The notes: generated by a model not told the origin, from the letters alone. A DNA stretch of 64,000 nt from Cristatella mucedo (GCA_009760855.2 WPIO01000011.1:742501-806500); one strand, 5' to 3'. Shown: positions 11,701 through 22,752, counted from the first letter of the stretch. Made by a program: numbers and translations.

Positions 11701-14700
11701 GTGACCATGGGACCGCAATGCCCTGGTCTGTGCTCGGGTGACGAGCATGAATCGACATGAGACGAGCCTTTGCTGCAGCTGAGCTGCAGAAGTGTGATTT
11801 GATGCTCCTGTCAGCTGTGCTTGTCTGGCCAGGTCCGCGAAGGCACGCCCGAGTACCTCAAGGTGGCCAATCCATTCGTCGACAGCCTGAAAGAAGCCAA
11901 GGTGCTGAAGATTGAACGGATCCAGAATCCTGAAAAATGGGAAGATTACTCCAGGTACTGGTGAATGTTGACTCTAACATACTTGAATGCTTGAGAAACA
12001 CCGTGAGTTGTTAATATGTGTGTGTGTGTGTGTGTGTGTTTGTACTTTCTAGGACAAAAGATAGCTTAACCCAAATAATCCATTAAAAAGGGTACTTTAA
12101 TCTTGTATTGCACGTGCATGAAAGGAAGAATTTTTCAAATTGAATGAATATAAATTAAACTTACAAGGTATGCGAAAGTCAGGTTTTACTTAGAAATTGA
12201 AAATCCTATGCCACAAAATGGGCTCCACTAGCATATCTTCTGCAGCACCAGTGACAAATGTGACTGGCCCGTTCTATAGTGACTCTTCACTTGCCGATGA
12301 CATTAGCCTCACAGTCAAGTCTGCCTACTTTAAGATGACCTGCATAATTCCGACATGACACCGGTTCTCCATGATCCATCAAGCATCATATTGACTTCAG
12401 GTTTCGGGCTTACTAACTGGTTTCTTCGCGGTCTTGCTTTAGGCTACCTATTTGAACTGCTTCCAAATTAGGCTAGCTGGTTTAATAGCCTTTTTTGTAT
12501 AGCGACAGACTATATTCAAAGGCTAACAACACCACTTGGTGTGCAAACAAAGGGTTACCCACTGCAGATTCCAACCCACGACCTCGGCACCTAGGTCGTG
12601 AAAAGCAACCGCCTTACCTAACGAGCTATCACGGCTCACCATCGTACCACCCTCCAGGCTGGGCATCGTACTGCCCTCTCTTCTGACCCAAGTCGTGTAG
12701 ATGAGCCTCTAACCATCATCAAATCATTTTAAGAGTTTGCTAGTTAGTATGTTCCCAAATTTTAGGACTTATTCCTGACTGATATTACAACATTCCCTGA
12801 CTTTAAGATATTTAAAAGTAAGCTAAAAATGCAGATGTCCCTCACAGTATTTACTAGCTCCTCGTGAATTGTCCTTTGTGTGCTTGTGCATGCTGGTTCT
12901 GCATGTAATGCACTTTGTATGCACTAAGCAAATACTTCATTTGTGTAGTGCCTCAAGGGAGCTTAATATTTGTCCCTATGCTTCAAATTTACTGCGTGGG
13001 GCTAAGTCACGACTTAGTTTATTAAAGGAAAAGCCCATGTAGTTCAGCTAAACGTGGCCGGCAATTTATTCATTTACTTCCTTTAGAATATGTAAGCATA
13101 GACAGAGATGCCTAGAAAGAAAACTAAACGTCTTTATGTGCTATTCATATGTCTTATTTTTATATTTTATTGTGCAAGGAGCCACTATCTGGCCAGCCCC
13201 AAGACTGTGCTGTATTTGTCAAATGCTTGGTAATTAATTTATTCCAAAGATGGCTGGTGTAGTGCTTTAGCTTAACTCCTGAGGCTCCTGGCACTCTTAC
13301 ATTTTAAGTCTGGTAGCCCACCTCTAGAAAGTGGCACTCAAACAGCTCACCTCAGGCGAATAATTTGGGCTGAGCTATACAGCATGAAGCACTCTTCCTT
13401 GCCCCTCTGTCTGAGCCCCCATCCCAGATATTATGGCTGCTGTTTCCCCCCCCCCTACACCAAGGTCAACGTGAATGTAATTGATGTCCGAGTTCGTAGA
13501 CTCGAGCCCGATGGCATATGTAAAACGCCTGAAGAGAGATTAATTTCTCTTGAGGCACTCTATTCAGAGAAGAAGGCTTATAGCAGGCTTCCGAGGGGTA
13601 GGAGATGAAGGGATGGAACATAAGCAGGCCCCCTTTTAGGCTGATATTTAGAAAAGCCAAGGCTCATAGTGACTTTCTTGCTATGAGCCTGCTCTCAATC
13701 GCTCTAGCTTGACCGGATGTCAACGGTACACTCACATAGATGTAATAAGAGCACTGTTGTTTATGTTGAAAATTCTTTGGTGCCAATCCTATGAATATTG
13801 ATATTACTGCAAGTACTTCAGCAACGGACCTTGCAGCATAGTTTCTTTAAGCACTCTCTAACTTATATACCTATGTTTAAGACTTCTTGGAAAACATCTC
13901 ACGACATCCAATGTATTACTGTTAGGTCGTTTACCAATGTTAAAGTCACCAAGCTTAGAAAATCACATCGATCGAAGAGTTCCAGATACTGTGACATCGC
14001 TTTGCTATCATTATTGAGTTGAGCAGGAGTGTCGGAAGTGATAGGATGAGATATAATGTCATCATTTCCTCAAGTGCAGCTCCATATTCTCGGACCAAGC
14101 AGAGACAAGCAGCTGTTGTGTCCAGTCAGAAGCAAAAGGAATTTACAGTTAAAGTATCGTTGTACAAGCACCTTAGGTCTTGAGAGGGTGATAGTGCTGT
14201 AGGAGTTCAGCTTTACAGGCACCTGCCTACCTCTGCTGACTGTGTATCTCAATGATAGCGATAGAAGAACACGCTCCTCCGACTTAATGCACCGGTCATT
14301 TGAAGCTATGATCAAAGGTATAACACAGAATAGTTGATGCCCAAATCATGCATCTTGCTAACGGAACAGTAAGGAGATCATCCCATGCTATTTACTTCCT
14401 CGACAGTTCTGCTTTCCGTGCTGTGCTGTTCTCTTTGCTGCCTTAGATAAAGTAAGTGGTTATCCAATGACAAGTCATCCTTTATAACACACAAATCACC
14501 ACACAAGCCAGTACGTTGATTTTTAAGTTAGTAAATACTCTTTTAACCAGGCTTTTACTCTTCGCCAACTCGCGAAGATATGATGGACATGCCTTATTGT
14601 GCTTTACAATAGCATCAGGGTTTGCCTGCTGGCGGTATGATCACCTTCCCAAAAGCCTTTGGTCACCCTCTATAATGACGCCCACCCTGTGCTAGCTAAT

Positions 14701-17700
14701 GGCTTTTGTTTTGGCACAAACCAAAATTCGGCACCAAAATATTTTCTTTACATGCCAACTGTGAGCCTAATGTCTTGTGTAAGTATAAATACTATTGCCA
14801 GGGGAAATAATGTGCAGTATCAAATCCTCTCGGTTTTTAATTATCAGTCGTATGCCGGTGGAGCATAGGGCCGTCAAACTCTTATAAGTCTCCGATGCAG
14901 CACTACCAGACTAGTACTGCAGCTTGGTGAGCAAGCCTTCGTTTGGCTAGCTTTCACAACAGATGCCGTGCTGGCAAGCCTCTAGTGCACTGTCTCTATG
15001 CTTACAACATCCCAAATAATGTTCACCGGGAACTGAAAGAGCCATTAGTTGCCAAAAGGCTTTCTCATTCGGGTGAAAGTTATGCTGTCTGGTCATCTTC
15101 TTTGACCGACCTGAGCGTGGTACACTTACCAAACGGCAGCTCATGTTAAGCTTTTTCTGATTTTAATTCAACGCTTCATCGATGCTTTATGATTGTTCTG
15201 CAGTCAATACTAACCTAATCCAGGCCACTTCTTGGTTGCTTATAGTCCAATTTAATTCGAAGCATTCAGTCGTTCCTACGTGGTGCTGCAAGACGATAAG
15301 CTAGGATCAGTCAAGTAGCCAAAAAACAAGTCCAAAAAAGGCTTCTCTTTGTTAGTTTGTAGAAACTATTCTCCACTAATGCTGGCAGAGACTGCCTAGA
15401 CACAATAGACCTTGCTTTAAGAAAACTACACAGATTCGCCATTGCACGTTTTAGAAAGCCAGCAACTATACCAAATGCAAGTGCATGATTATTACAGTTT
15501 ATATAGCCAATGCACAAACTGCGAGCGAACGTTATTCCACTCTTAATATGGCCTTCACTAGCATTTCTGCTCCTTTGACCAACTCGTGCATTTTAAAGGA
15601 GGAGCAAGATTTCTAAATGTTTCTATATAATATGAGCACGATCAAAACTGTAAAAGTGATACTCCACAAATCCCCACACCCCATCGCATCATTCAGAGAT
15701 TTACTTTGCAACAGCAATCGAGAAGGAGATTGCTACCTTTGTCGTTGGTTTTAGTCAGATAGTTGCTGCCCAAGTAGCTTATATATGTAGAGCCGTGTCG
15801 AAATAGTCTAATGAAACATTAGTTATTGGACACAGCTTCAGCAACAATAATTACAATTAATACCTTGCGAATGCATATTGAAGATCACTTGCTGGTAAAT
15901 AGTTGTCTTTCTAGGTTTGACATGGTTTCGATTTAGAAATAATCGCCAGAAAAGCCTACCTGCACAGACTTATTCCAACTTTAGGCTTGTTGTTGCAAAA
16001 GGCCCCAATACTTTGCCAGTAGTGAGTTCTAATGTTTGATAAATTTAGCCACGAATGCATTGAACAACTTACGTGTGGTATCATTGTGGATATAGGATCA
16101 TATTTCTTGCAACACTACGTCCGTGAAATTAACTACAATTGACAGTGAACTGTACATGGTCGTCTAGTGAAATTTCAATTTGGAAATGGACACCTATATT
16201 GCATGCAGACGCTATAGGAGATATAAAATGGCCAAACATACTGAAGAAACACACCTATTTAGGACAGCATTTAGTGGGTCCCTGTGATTCGTCCTTGATG
16301 TGCTTATGCGTACTGACACTGTGCATGCTGCCACTAACCACATTTGCATGCTGACCCTGTGCATGTCACCCCTAACCATATTATTCATTTTGTTCGTTTT
16401 TCAAGCGTGATTTTACTTACCATTCAATCGCATTTCCCTTTGCAGCAAATTTAAAGCGCCTAGAAAGAGATTAGGTTCTCTGAGGGCGCTTTATCAAGTG
16501 CATTATTAATATTATTATTATAAAGGGTGGTGTTGAAGGTTTTTTGACACGAACCTAGGAGAATTCCGAAGTAGCAACGTTATTTTTTTCACTGAAAGAG
16601 ATTGAGAGCAAAAGGTGCAGTATTTGCATGCTATTTCCTAAAGTATTAAAGTATTTTGGCTCATCCGTGTGAATTCTAATTTTTCACATTCTTACATGAG
16701 CCTACAGGCATCGGGTATAGACCCATTCAAGAAAAACTACTCAACCCTCAAGTGTTTGGGCTTCCCAGGGCACAAAACCAAAGCCGAAGGGCAAATTACA
16801 GCTCCGAATGCCTGGGAGGTACCATGGCACAGGCTCTTGGGCTGCTAGATAAAAGAAAGATGCAAGCAGATGATTCAACCGCCTAAGCCTTTTAGCAGCC
16901 AATCGGCATGTTTCTCTTACATCAGAGTAGCCGTGGCCATTTTCACACCGAGGACAGCCGGCGACAGGCTGTTGCCAGCTTCGGCACTCAAACTCAAGCA
17001 CTAGCCTATTTCAGGACTAAGAGAACCCTGCCCATTTGAACAAATGTAGCAACCGACGTTGCATTCGATCAAGTGTAAAGTTATTTAATCAGGCCAATCA
17101 ATGCATGTGTAAAGCTCATCAAGAACAGTTATTCATGCACTGGGCATCTTTGCTTGCCAAAGCCGTGTCATTTGCAGGCTGTACCCAGCTTATGAAGGCT
17201 GATGCAATTACTTTCAAAACTATTAACACTAGCAGAATTGGTAAAGTTCTTCGAAATAATACCTTTTGAATGTTGTGTCTACTTTATTCAGTGACTTTGG
17301 TTGATCTTGGAGCTGGAAATTCTCACATTGTCTTAGACTAAAACCACTGCTTCTTCCATTCTCGGTGAATGTGAAAATTAACGTGGGAGACATTTATAAA
17401 ATAGCCGAGCAGAATGGTACCTTATGGTGTGAATGCGTACTCCTTGAGTGGTTTGGCTGAGACGATCTCACTCAGTAGTGCTGCTAAGCGGTTGTGCAGA
17501 CACTTTCCATCTTGCTGCAGCTGGCTAGCTACTGACCTGGTTCCTCTTGGAATGACCACATTTGCATACGAGAAGCAAGGCTGTAGCTCCTATCCAGTCC
17601 TGAACTTTTTGGGTTGATGTCAGTGAGATGCAGCAATGGCAGCAAGCAGCTACAGCTGGCTGGCTCAATGAAAAGGTAGCAGCTCTCAACCAGAGGTGCT

Positions 17701-19866
17701 GCACTTGCCTGAATGCAGTCAGTAAAGCGGCCGAATATGGAGGTTCCCTTTAGTGAGGCGATCTCCTAGAAAGGGAGTACTTTTGGCGATAAAAATAGAC
17801 GTACCTGAAATGATATCCGCTAGAGCATATAGGCTCCTAAGTATAGTATGCCAAAATTGAGGTCGTACTGTGCTTTGGCCAACTGCGACACACATGCTAC
17901 GATCTTTTTAGTATGATGATTTTATAACTCATGTTGTTTGCATATGACAATTGAAGTCACTCTTGTGGCTGATTTGAACTGGCACGTTTCGTTTCGGGGC
18001 CAGTCTGTTGAATAGATCTTTCTCAAGTGATTGCGCATGAAATTGTCATCCGTCTATTCCATTTTACAAGATAAACCTCGGGATACAAAAATGCTAGTAA
18101 CCAGCCTACAGGGCCTGGCACAGACACCCATTTCTTTGCAGTCATATTTATAAGGACGGTACATGTTCTTGTGTAATTGCAGACGATTGCTACTTGTCTC
18201 AACTTAACTATAAAGACTGCTTGGTCGTGTCACCTAATTCCAGTATCACCGGCCTATGCATCATGTGCAATCAGATCATATTGTTGGTGCAAAACTTGCA
18301 GCTAGGCTTGTCTGTCGTGAGCATCGAAGTTGCCACGTCACACTTGTTCTCTCCGATTTACACTGGCTCCCATTCAAGCAAGGCATTAACTTCAAGGTTC
18401 TGTCTCTCACTTTTAGGTCCCTTCATTATTTGACTCCAGCCTACCTGTCAGATCTACTTCCCTACCAGGCTAAGCATTGCACTGCCCACTTTTCTGAATC
18501 GAATCGTATACCTACACCTCACACGAACCTCGAAACCTTTCGTGACAGTGGCCTTAGTTCGTGTGCTGCCAAAGCCTGGAATTCACTCCGGTCTGGCATT
18601 ACGAAATCCTTTGACTTGGCGACGTTAAAAAATCTAAAAATGCATATATTTATCATAGCGTTTAGTGGTTTCATGTGAAATGTCTGTTGTGTTGTGAGGG
18701 AGCATGACTTTGCTGCCTGCGAGCACTGGGTGGAAACCCTACGAGGGCTCAGACTGCCTAAGCAGCCGCAAGCTCACGGGCGGTGGAAGGGCAGACGATG
18801 ACTCGGCAGTCCTCCCAAAATCCATACATAGCCAGCATCTGAGGGAACATCCATCTGCTACAAACTGCCACCTGCCTGTCGGGCGAGTTCAGAACAAATA
18901 ATGGCATGACATTTTGAAAAACAAGGCATGCATGGAATATAAGGGCTGCCGAAGTAGTACAACGGGAGGGTGGGCTAGATCACTCGATGCCGGCAGCCGT
19001 CTAGTGTGTGTAGAGTGGGCTTGGCCGGCGAGGTTTGGGATAAAAGTTTTGGTGTTGGAGCCAGCAGGCTTGCTGCTCGGTCGCACTACCCTAACCTGAC
19101 GACAAGACGTGCAGAGGGCTGTCACATAGGTGCTTATGCATGCTGACGCTAGGCTAGCTGCTTCTAAGGACATTTGCAAACTGAAGGTATGCATGTCAGG
19201 TCTGATTATGTTATGCTTGTTGAAACTGAGCTTGCTACCATCAATAATTCGATCATGTTTCCTTTTCGGCAAATTTAAAGTGCCTAGAAAGAGATGACAT
19301 TTTCTGAGGGCTCGACAAAATGCATAACTATTATTGTTATTAAAATTATTGTTATTAATATATTTATCTTTACTGACTATGTACTGTTGCTAAAGAATTT
19401 GAACGTGTTAACCTGTAGCCTCTTTTAACTCTTAAGTATTCATTTTACTTGTAGAATGAAAGAGAAACTTCGTTCAAAGAGATCAGGCAACTCTGTTATG
19501 GAAATGCTTCTCTTCCACGGCACCGGAGATGACAAAATTAATGCCATCTGTCAGCAGGGATTCGATCATCGGGTTGCCGGTCTTAGCACTGGCACTGTGT
19601 ATGGCCGTGGCTCCTACTTCAGCTCATCAGCTGGCTACTCGGAAAGCTACTGTCAGCGATCCAACAAGATGATAGTGGCTCAGGTTCTTGTAGGCGAGTA
19701 TACGAAAGGGAAATCAGAGTACACTAGGCCGCCTCCTAAGAATCCAGACGATCCATTTGGTGAGCTATACGACTCGGTGGTCAACGATTGCAAGTCACCT
19801 ACAATATATGTCGTATTCGACAACCATCAGGTCTACGCAAACTACATAATCCACTTCGCAAAGTGA
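5540..19866 (+). CDS. PARP12: Gene 1: PARP12/ZAP-like paralogue, 3' half (last five exons)
   Basis: Exons 5540-5708, 8260-8489, 11489-11579, 11833-11954 and 19455-19866 match exons 6-10 of the downstream paralogue in order, length and phase (169/172, 230/230, 91/88, 122/122 and 412/430 nt). They encode the end of WWE1, WWE2 and the full PARP catalytic domain. Exon 10 keeps the HGT histidine (19516-19518), the GSYF tyrosine (codon at 19615) and the isoleucine of NYIIHF (codon at 19849), so an H-Y-I mono-ADP-ribosyltransferase is predicted. No stop or frameshift was seen. The exons for the zinc fingers and the start of WWE1 should lie left of position 1, since 1-5539 aligns with the intron preceding exon 6 in gene 2. 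The last exon differs from that of gene 2 at about 25 of 134 aligned residues, so both copies look maintained. Confidence 0.88.
5709..6330 (+). other. Gene 1 intron 6, left part
   Basis: It aligns in patches with 35364-35970 (for example the CTAGGTTTGCTAGGTCGC block). No exon or element is seen before the LINE at 6331. Confidence 0.5.
6331..6840 (+). mobile_element. L2/CR1-like LINE, 3' end
   Basis: A 5'-truncated copy. It encodes the C-terminal [17 protein letters not shown]...APKAWNSFP region, then the 3' UTR, the hairpin (AAAGCGCC ... GGGCACTTTA) and an ATT-type tail near 6805-6838. Confidence 0.8.
6935..7720 (+). mobile_element. Old LINE fragments, related but more diverged
   Basis: 6955-6990 encodes LQDLTLKIDSS, also present at 38856-38890 in the other copy, so it predates the duplication. 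7350-7510 encodes a diverged C-terminal LINE motif (SHISPLPLELHRLPMLHRLD). The rest is degraded. Confidence 0.5.
7721..8259 (+). other. Gene 1 intron 6, right part
   Basis: Anonymous intronic sequence with a short ATA-rich run near 7777. The last 30 nt align with the gene 2 acceptor region before 39260. Confidence 0.4.
8260..8489 (+). CDS. PARP12: Gene 1 exon 7: WWE2 core
   Basis: The acceptor CTTTCAG and donor GTATGT bound 230 nt, entered in phase 0 and left after two bases (CG). The translation carries [10 protein letters not shown], the [17 protein letters not shown] block and QRPIFRRP, the WWE-type strand pattern. The paralogous exon at 39260-39489 has the same length and phases. Confidence 0.88.
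8505..8880 (-). mobile_element. LINE fragment, antisense, central RT region
   Basis: The minus strand encodes [11 protein letters not shown] and upstream RT pieces typical of this LINE group. Its 5' part (on the minus strand) matches the [17 protein letters not shown] block. Confidence 0.6.
8935..9420 (+). mobile_element. LINE fragment, sense, post-RT region and degraded 3' end
   Basis: It encodes [25 protein letters not shown], the segment following the RT core, then a worn 3' end with AAAGTGTATGAAAAGAGATTA. It lies next to an antisense piece of the same group. Confidence 0.6.
9421..11035 (+). other. Gene 1 intron 7, anonymous
   Basis: 10640-10740 aligns with 43760-43860 (shared CATAGCTGTGTATCA block). 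No exon or recognisable element is seen in the rest. Confidence 0.4.
11036..11320 (+). mobile_element. LINE 3'-end fragment, worn
   Basis: It resembles the end of the LINE ORF ([10 protein letters not shown]-like) and the 3' UTR, with a degraded hairpin (AGTCTTTAGTAAGAGATTTAG ... GGGTGCTTTAT). Confidence 0.5.
11489..11579 (+). CDS. PARP12: Gene 1 exon 8: linker and start of PARP catalytic domain
   Basis: A small exon found by phase. Exon 7 ends CG and exon 9 must start in phase 0, and 91 nt between CTTTAG and GTGTGT satisfy both. It encodes [13 protein letters not shown]...DEQYQLVE, the LP-x-x-W opening typical of PARP catalytic domains. The counterpart at 45119-45206 is one codon shorter. 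Confidence 0.8.
11833..11954 (+). CDS. PARP12: Gene 1 exon 9: N-terminal part of PARP catalytic domain
   Basis: 122 nt between GGCCAG and GTACTGG, entered in phase 0 and left after AG. It encodes [11 protein letters not shown] and [15 protein letters not shown], the conserved PARP motif in which a helix leads into the I-x-R-I-Q-N-x-x-x-W strand. Its AG joins the first A of exon 10 to make Arg. Confidence 0.88.
12016..12039. repeat. (GT)n microsatellite
   Basis: About 11 GT units in gene 1 intron 9, shortly after exon 9. Confidence 0.9.
12185..12960 (+). mobile_element. Diverged LINE copy split by a SINE
   Basis: It encodes LTVKSAYFK-like and later C-terminal LINE segments up to a 3' UTR near 12900. 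A family B SINE (12474-12645) interrupts it. Confidence 0.5.
12474..12645 (-). mobile_element. tRNA-derived SINE, family B, inserted in a LINE
   Basis: On the minus strand the head reads GCCGTGATAGCTCG, then GTAAGGCGGTTGC and GGGTTGGAATC. The tail ends TGTCGCTATACAAAAAAGGC, matching the tail of the 875-1045 copy. LINE sequence continues on both sides. Confidence 0.7.
12961..15969 (+). other. Gene 1 intron 9, mostly anonymous; SINE piece at 13470-13565
   Basis: 13470-13565 is a + strand family A SINE fragment (ACTCGAGCCCGATGGCATATG, then AAACGCCTGAAGAGAGATTA). 14020-14105 and 15700-15760 align with 47165-47250 and 47345-47400. No exon is seen. Confidence 0.45.
15970..16235 (-). mobile_element. 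Old antisense LINE fragment shared by both duplication copies
   Basis: The pattern of a minus-strand LINE (GGTCGTCTAGTGAAA ... GACACCTATATTGCATGC) is also present at 48010-48215 in gene 2, so it predates the duplication. Confidence 0.6.
16240..16523 (+). mobile_element. LINE 3' end, copy-1-specific insertion
   Basis: It starts inside the end of the ORF (ACACACCTATTTAGGACAGC), runs through the 3' UTR and hairpin (TAAAGCGCC ... GGCGCTTTA) and ends in an ATT tail. The right duplication copy continues across this site without it near 48215. Confidence 0.8.
16524..18190 (+). other. Gene 1 intron 9, paralogous intronic sequence
   Basis: 16745-16850, 17036-17270, 17414-17760 and 18000-18150 align in order with 48440-48545, 48780-48960, 49150-49390 and 49610-49780. 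Short ORFs here are not conserved as protein between the copies, so this looks like non-coding intron. Confidence 0.5.
18240..19350 (+). mobile_element. LINE 3' part interrupted by a GC-rich insert
   Basis: It encodes LVCREHRSCHVTLVLSDLHW and later AKAWNSL up to 18675. The LINE 3' UTR resumes near 19125 (GTGCTTATGCATGCTGACGC) and ends with a worn hairpin (19273-19310) and ATT/GTT repeats. The intervening 18680-19125 is foreign to the LINE. The tail stops about 100 nt before the gene 1 exon 10 acceptor. Confidence 0.7.
19455..19866 (+). CDS. PARP12: Gene 1 exon 10: PARP catalytic core and stop
   Basis: The acceptor CTTGTAG precedes 19455. The exon holds the donor-loop region with [19 protein letters not shown], the VGEYTKGKS strand, ELYDSVV and YANYIIHFAK followed by TGA. 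The H-Y-I triad is intact. The last residues differ from gene 2, which carries a longer C-terminus. Confidence 0.92.
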
Positions 19867-20872
19867 CCAAACTTTAGATACTAAAGTCGTAGCTACAGAT
19901 CATTTAACATTTATCCTACATCTAGCGTGCTAAACAATATTTTGTCTCTTTTATTCTTACTGCTTACGTGGCACGACGTGCCGTGCTTAAGACAATCACA
20001 GCTCAGGTGTTAAATGTGTGCATAGATACTTTGTCGTTACGTAGTTGCATTACTTTCTCCAGATAGTTCGAATGAAACAGTCTAATATATTCTGTTCACT
20101 ACATTCAATAAAGTGGCTAACACACCTGCTCCTGCAGCCTTTGCTTAGTCCGAGCCAATTGTCGTTTGCGTTGGTCTGTTTGTGTGCTTTTCATTGTGCA
20201 GCCTTGTATGTGCTGGTGCCTAAATGTGTAACCTATAAATAGCCGATAGACGTTTTTCTTTTTCATCATAAATGAAGTGCCAAGAAATAAACATTCAGTG
20301 TTGGAATGTTTCAGAAAACTATTACAATTATCGTTTCTAAAACAAGATGTCCGAAGCTTTCATTTCTTTTACATCAATTGAAACATTGGCCGGCCCACCA
20401 AGCCTGGTTGAGTCGGCAGTCCTTGTGTGCATGTATTCACAAGCAGCTAGTGGCAGATAGTCGTAACCGTGGGCCAGGACGAGAAGAATCAAATCAGAAT
20501 CAAAACAGGAAAACTCTGAAACCAGAACACCATTCTCACATGACATTTTGGTTTGGGGTAATCTGGTCCCGTTTAATCTACTGTTTTATGGATGCAGGGA
20601 GGCAAAGCTTACATTAAGCTTAAACTCATACGGGTTAGTCGTGGAATCGGCCATGATCTGGGGATGGTGAAGCAACTAACACAGCAAAAAAGTCGTATCG
20701 CTTTTTTGCGGATTAAAAAAAAAGAAGAAATGTGGTCACAATAAATCAGAGTAAGTTAGCACTTATTTCTTTGAGTGAGAACCCAAGGATTGCCAGTTGA
20801 ATTTTTTACCAACGAGCTTAACGTAATTTCGCCCTTGAGTTCCCAACTCACTGCAATAAAATTAAGGAGACG
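19867..20872 (+). other. 3' UTR and 3' flank of gene 1
   Basis: It aligns in patches with 50828-51800 after gene 2 (shared TTTATGGATGCAG block near 20585). The poly(A) signals are annotated separately. Confidence 0.55.
20107..20112 (+). terminator. Gene 1 poly(A) signal AATAAA
   Basis: AATAAA lies about 240 nt after the gene 1 stop. The surrounding 3' flank aligns with the region after gene 2, where the aligned hexamer is ATTAAA (51022-51027). A second AATAAA is at 20286-20291. Confidence 0.55.
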
Positions 20873-21800
20873 CTATAATAATAATAATAATGCACTTGAT
20901 AAAGCGCCCTCAGAGAACTCAATCTCTCAAGGCGCTTTACATTTGGTGCAAAGGGAAATGCATTTGAATGGTTAGTGATATCATGCTTGATAAACAAACA
21001 AAATGAATGACATGGTTAGGGGTGACAATGCCCAGGGTCAGCATGCAAATGTGGTTACTGGCAGCATGCACAGTGTCAGCACGCATAAGCACATCAAGGA
21101 CGAATCACAGGGACCCACTAAATGCTGTCCTAAAAAGGTGTGTTTTTAAGTTTCTTTTAAATGTGGTCAGGTCATGGGATGTTCTGACGCAGGTCGGGAG
21201 GGAGTTCCAGGCTTTGGGAGCATACGAACTACATGCACGGTCTCTAAAGGATTTGAGTTTTGTAAGAGGTATTTGTAGACTGTTAGATTTCGAAAAGCGA
21301 GTGGTACGATGCTCGGCCTGATGGGGAAGTATATCTGAGAGATAGGCTGGAGCCACAGAATGAAGGGACCTAAGAGTGAGCGACCAAACCTTGAAGTCAA
21401 TCCGTTGCTTGACTTGTAGCCAGTGCAGGGCGGCGAGAAGTGGAGTAACGTGGCAACTGCGACGCTCCCGACAGACAAGCCTAGCTAAGAAGTTTTGCAC
21501 CACGTGCGATCGACTGATCGCTCATGCTGGTAGGCCAGTAAGCAGTGAGTTGCAGAAGTCAAGACGGGATGTCACGAATGCATGGACCAACTTGGACGTG
21601 GTATCCTTATCTAAGCAAGCCCGAATTTTAGCAATGTTACGAAGCTGAAAATAGGCATATTTGACTGTGGAGCTGATATGGTCGTCTAACGAGAGGTCGA
21701 TTTGGAATATGACACCTAGATTTCGAGCTGATCCAACAAGAAATATTCTGGCAGAGCCAATTTTCATGCACAATATATTTCGATTTTTCATTCGGTGAAT
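20873..21800 (-). mobile_element. LINE copy, antisense, 5'-truncated
   Basis: The minus strand runs from about [21 protein letters not shown] through LVCRERRSCHVTPLLAALHW to the C-terminus, the 3' UTR, hairpin and AAT/ATT tail at 20877-20893. It lies between the two PARP genes and marks the right limit of detectable paralogy with 51800. Confidence 0.8.
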
Positions 21801-22534
21801 TCTGTGGATTAAAGTGGTTTGTGGTATTTTCCGGGGCTACGGCTGTCGATAGCAGTGCATTGCACGAGAACGGCCATGCCAATGCAAGTGATTTTTTTAA
21901 TGCAATGGTTGCAGAGTTCGCTGTCATATGCAATCAAAAAAGAAGCTTTTCGATCAGGATTTCTTTCATTGCATGGTGGAATAAAGTGGATGGTGGTGGA
22001 CTGAGGTATTGGCCTTAGCCATTGCAATTTAATTTCTGTGGAGTTTTTGAGAAGGCGTGAGAGGAATCAAGCGAAATTTTCTGAGTATATTTTATGTGTA
22101 GCACAGTTTGATATTCCAGACTTTTTGGAGCTGTGCGCTGCTGATTCAAGGTGGATTCAAGGTGAACTAGAATGGATTGCAGTAGATTGTGGTACAAGCG
22201 TCCGGTGGCAAAGCTAATTTGCATAAGTGCGCCTTCGCGAAACGACATGAAATTTGAAGGGCAGATAAATTTGAACGTGTACTAACATATCAGCAAAAGA
22301 TTTAAGGTCGCCAACGCTTCGGTCTGGTCGTTGTTAGCCTAATTAGAGTGGATTGAGGTGGATTGTGGTAATTCGGCGTACCTGCCGAGTTTCACAGGCC
22401 CGCTCTCCAAGCAGATCCGGAATGGGCGTGCGAATCGGGCGCCGCTCTGGTGGGTTCTGTATGCCAGCTCTCAAAGCCAGCAACATACTTTTCGAAGAGC
22501 CGCAAGCTCAGCACTGAAAGTATGCCGTCCCATG
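21801..22534 (+). other. Intergenic sequence with GTGGATT-rich motifs
   Basis: A degenerate block of about 32 nt built from GTGGATT and TTGTGGTA occurs near 21803-21834, 22149-22195 and 22347-22378, all in direct orientation. No coding potential is supported. Confidence 0.45.
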
Positions 22535-22752
22535 CTCGCTGACACTGTGCACGCTGCCACCAACCACAGCGAAGCACGCTGACCCTGTGCATGTCACCTC
22601 TAACCATGTTATTCATTTTGTTTGTTTATCAAGCATGATATCACTCACCATTCAATTGCATTCCTTTTTGCAGCAAATGTAAAGCGCCTAGAAAGAGATT
22701 GAGTTCTCTGAGGGCGCTTTATCAAGTGCATTATTATTATTATTATTATAAA
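22535..22752 (+). mobile_element. LINE 3' end (3' UTR, hairpin and tail)
   Basis: From GACACTGTGCACGCTGCC through the hairpin (TAAAGCGCC ... GGCGCTTTA) to the ATT tail. No ORF remains. Confidence 0.75.

Larger units (their letters stand above)
1..20872 (+). repeat. Segmental tandem duplication, left copy (partner 33216-51800)
   Basis: This holds the 3' half of gene 1 and its 3' flank. Colinearity with the right copy runs through introns and about 1 kb past the stop, ending near 20870 where an antisense LINE begins. Private insertions include the MULE at 2893-5190, SINEs at 875-1045 and 12474-12645, and LINE 3' pieces such as 16240-16523. Confidence 0.85.

Noticed and set aside
18256-18678. 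A 140-codon frame as a host gene
   Set aside because: It is the C-terminal region of the LINE ORF (SDLLPYQAKH, AKAWNSL) in a decayed copy.
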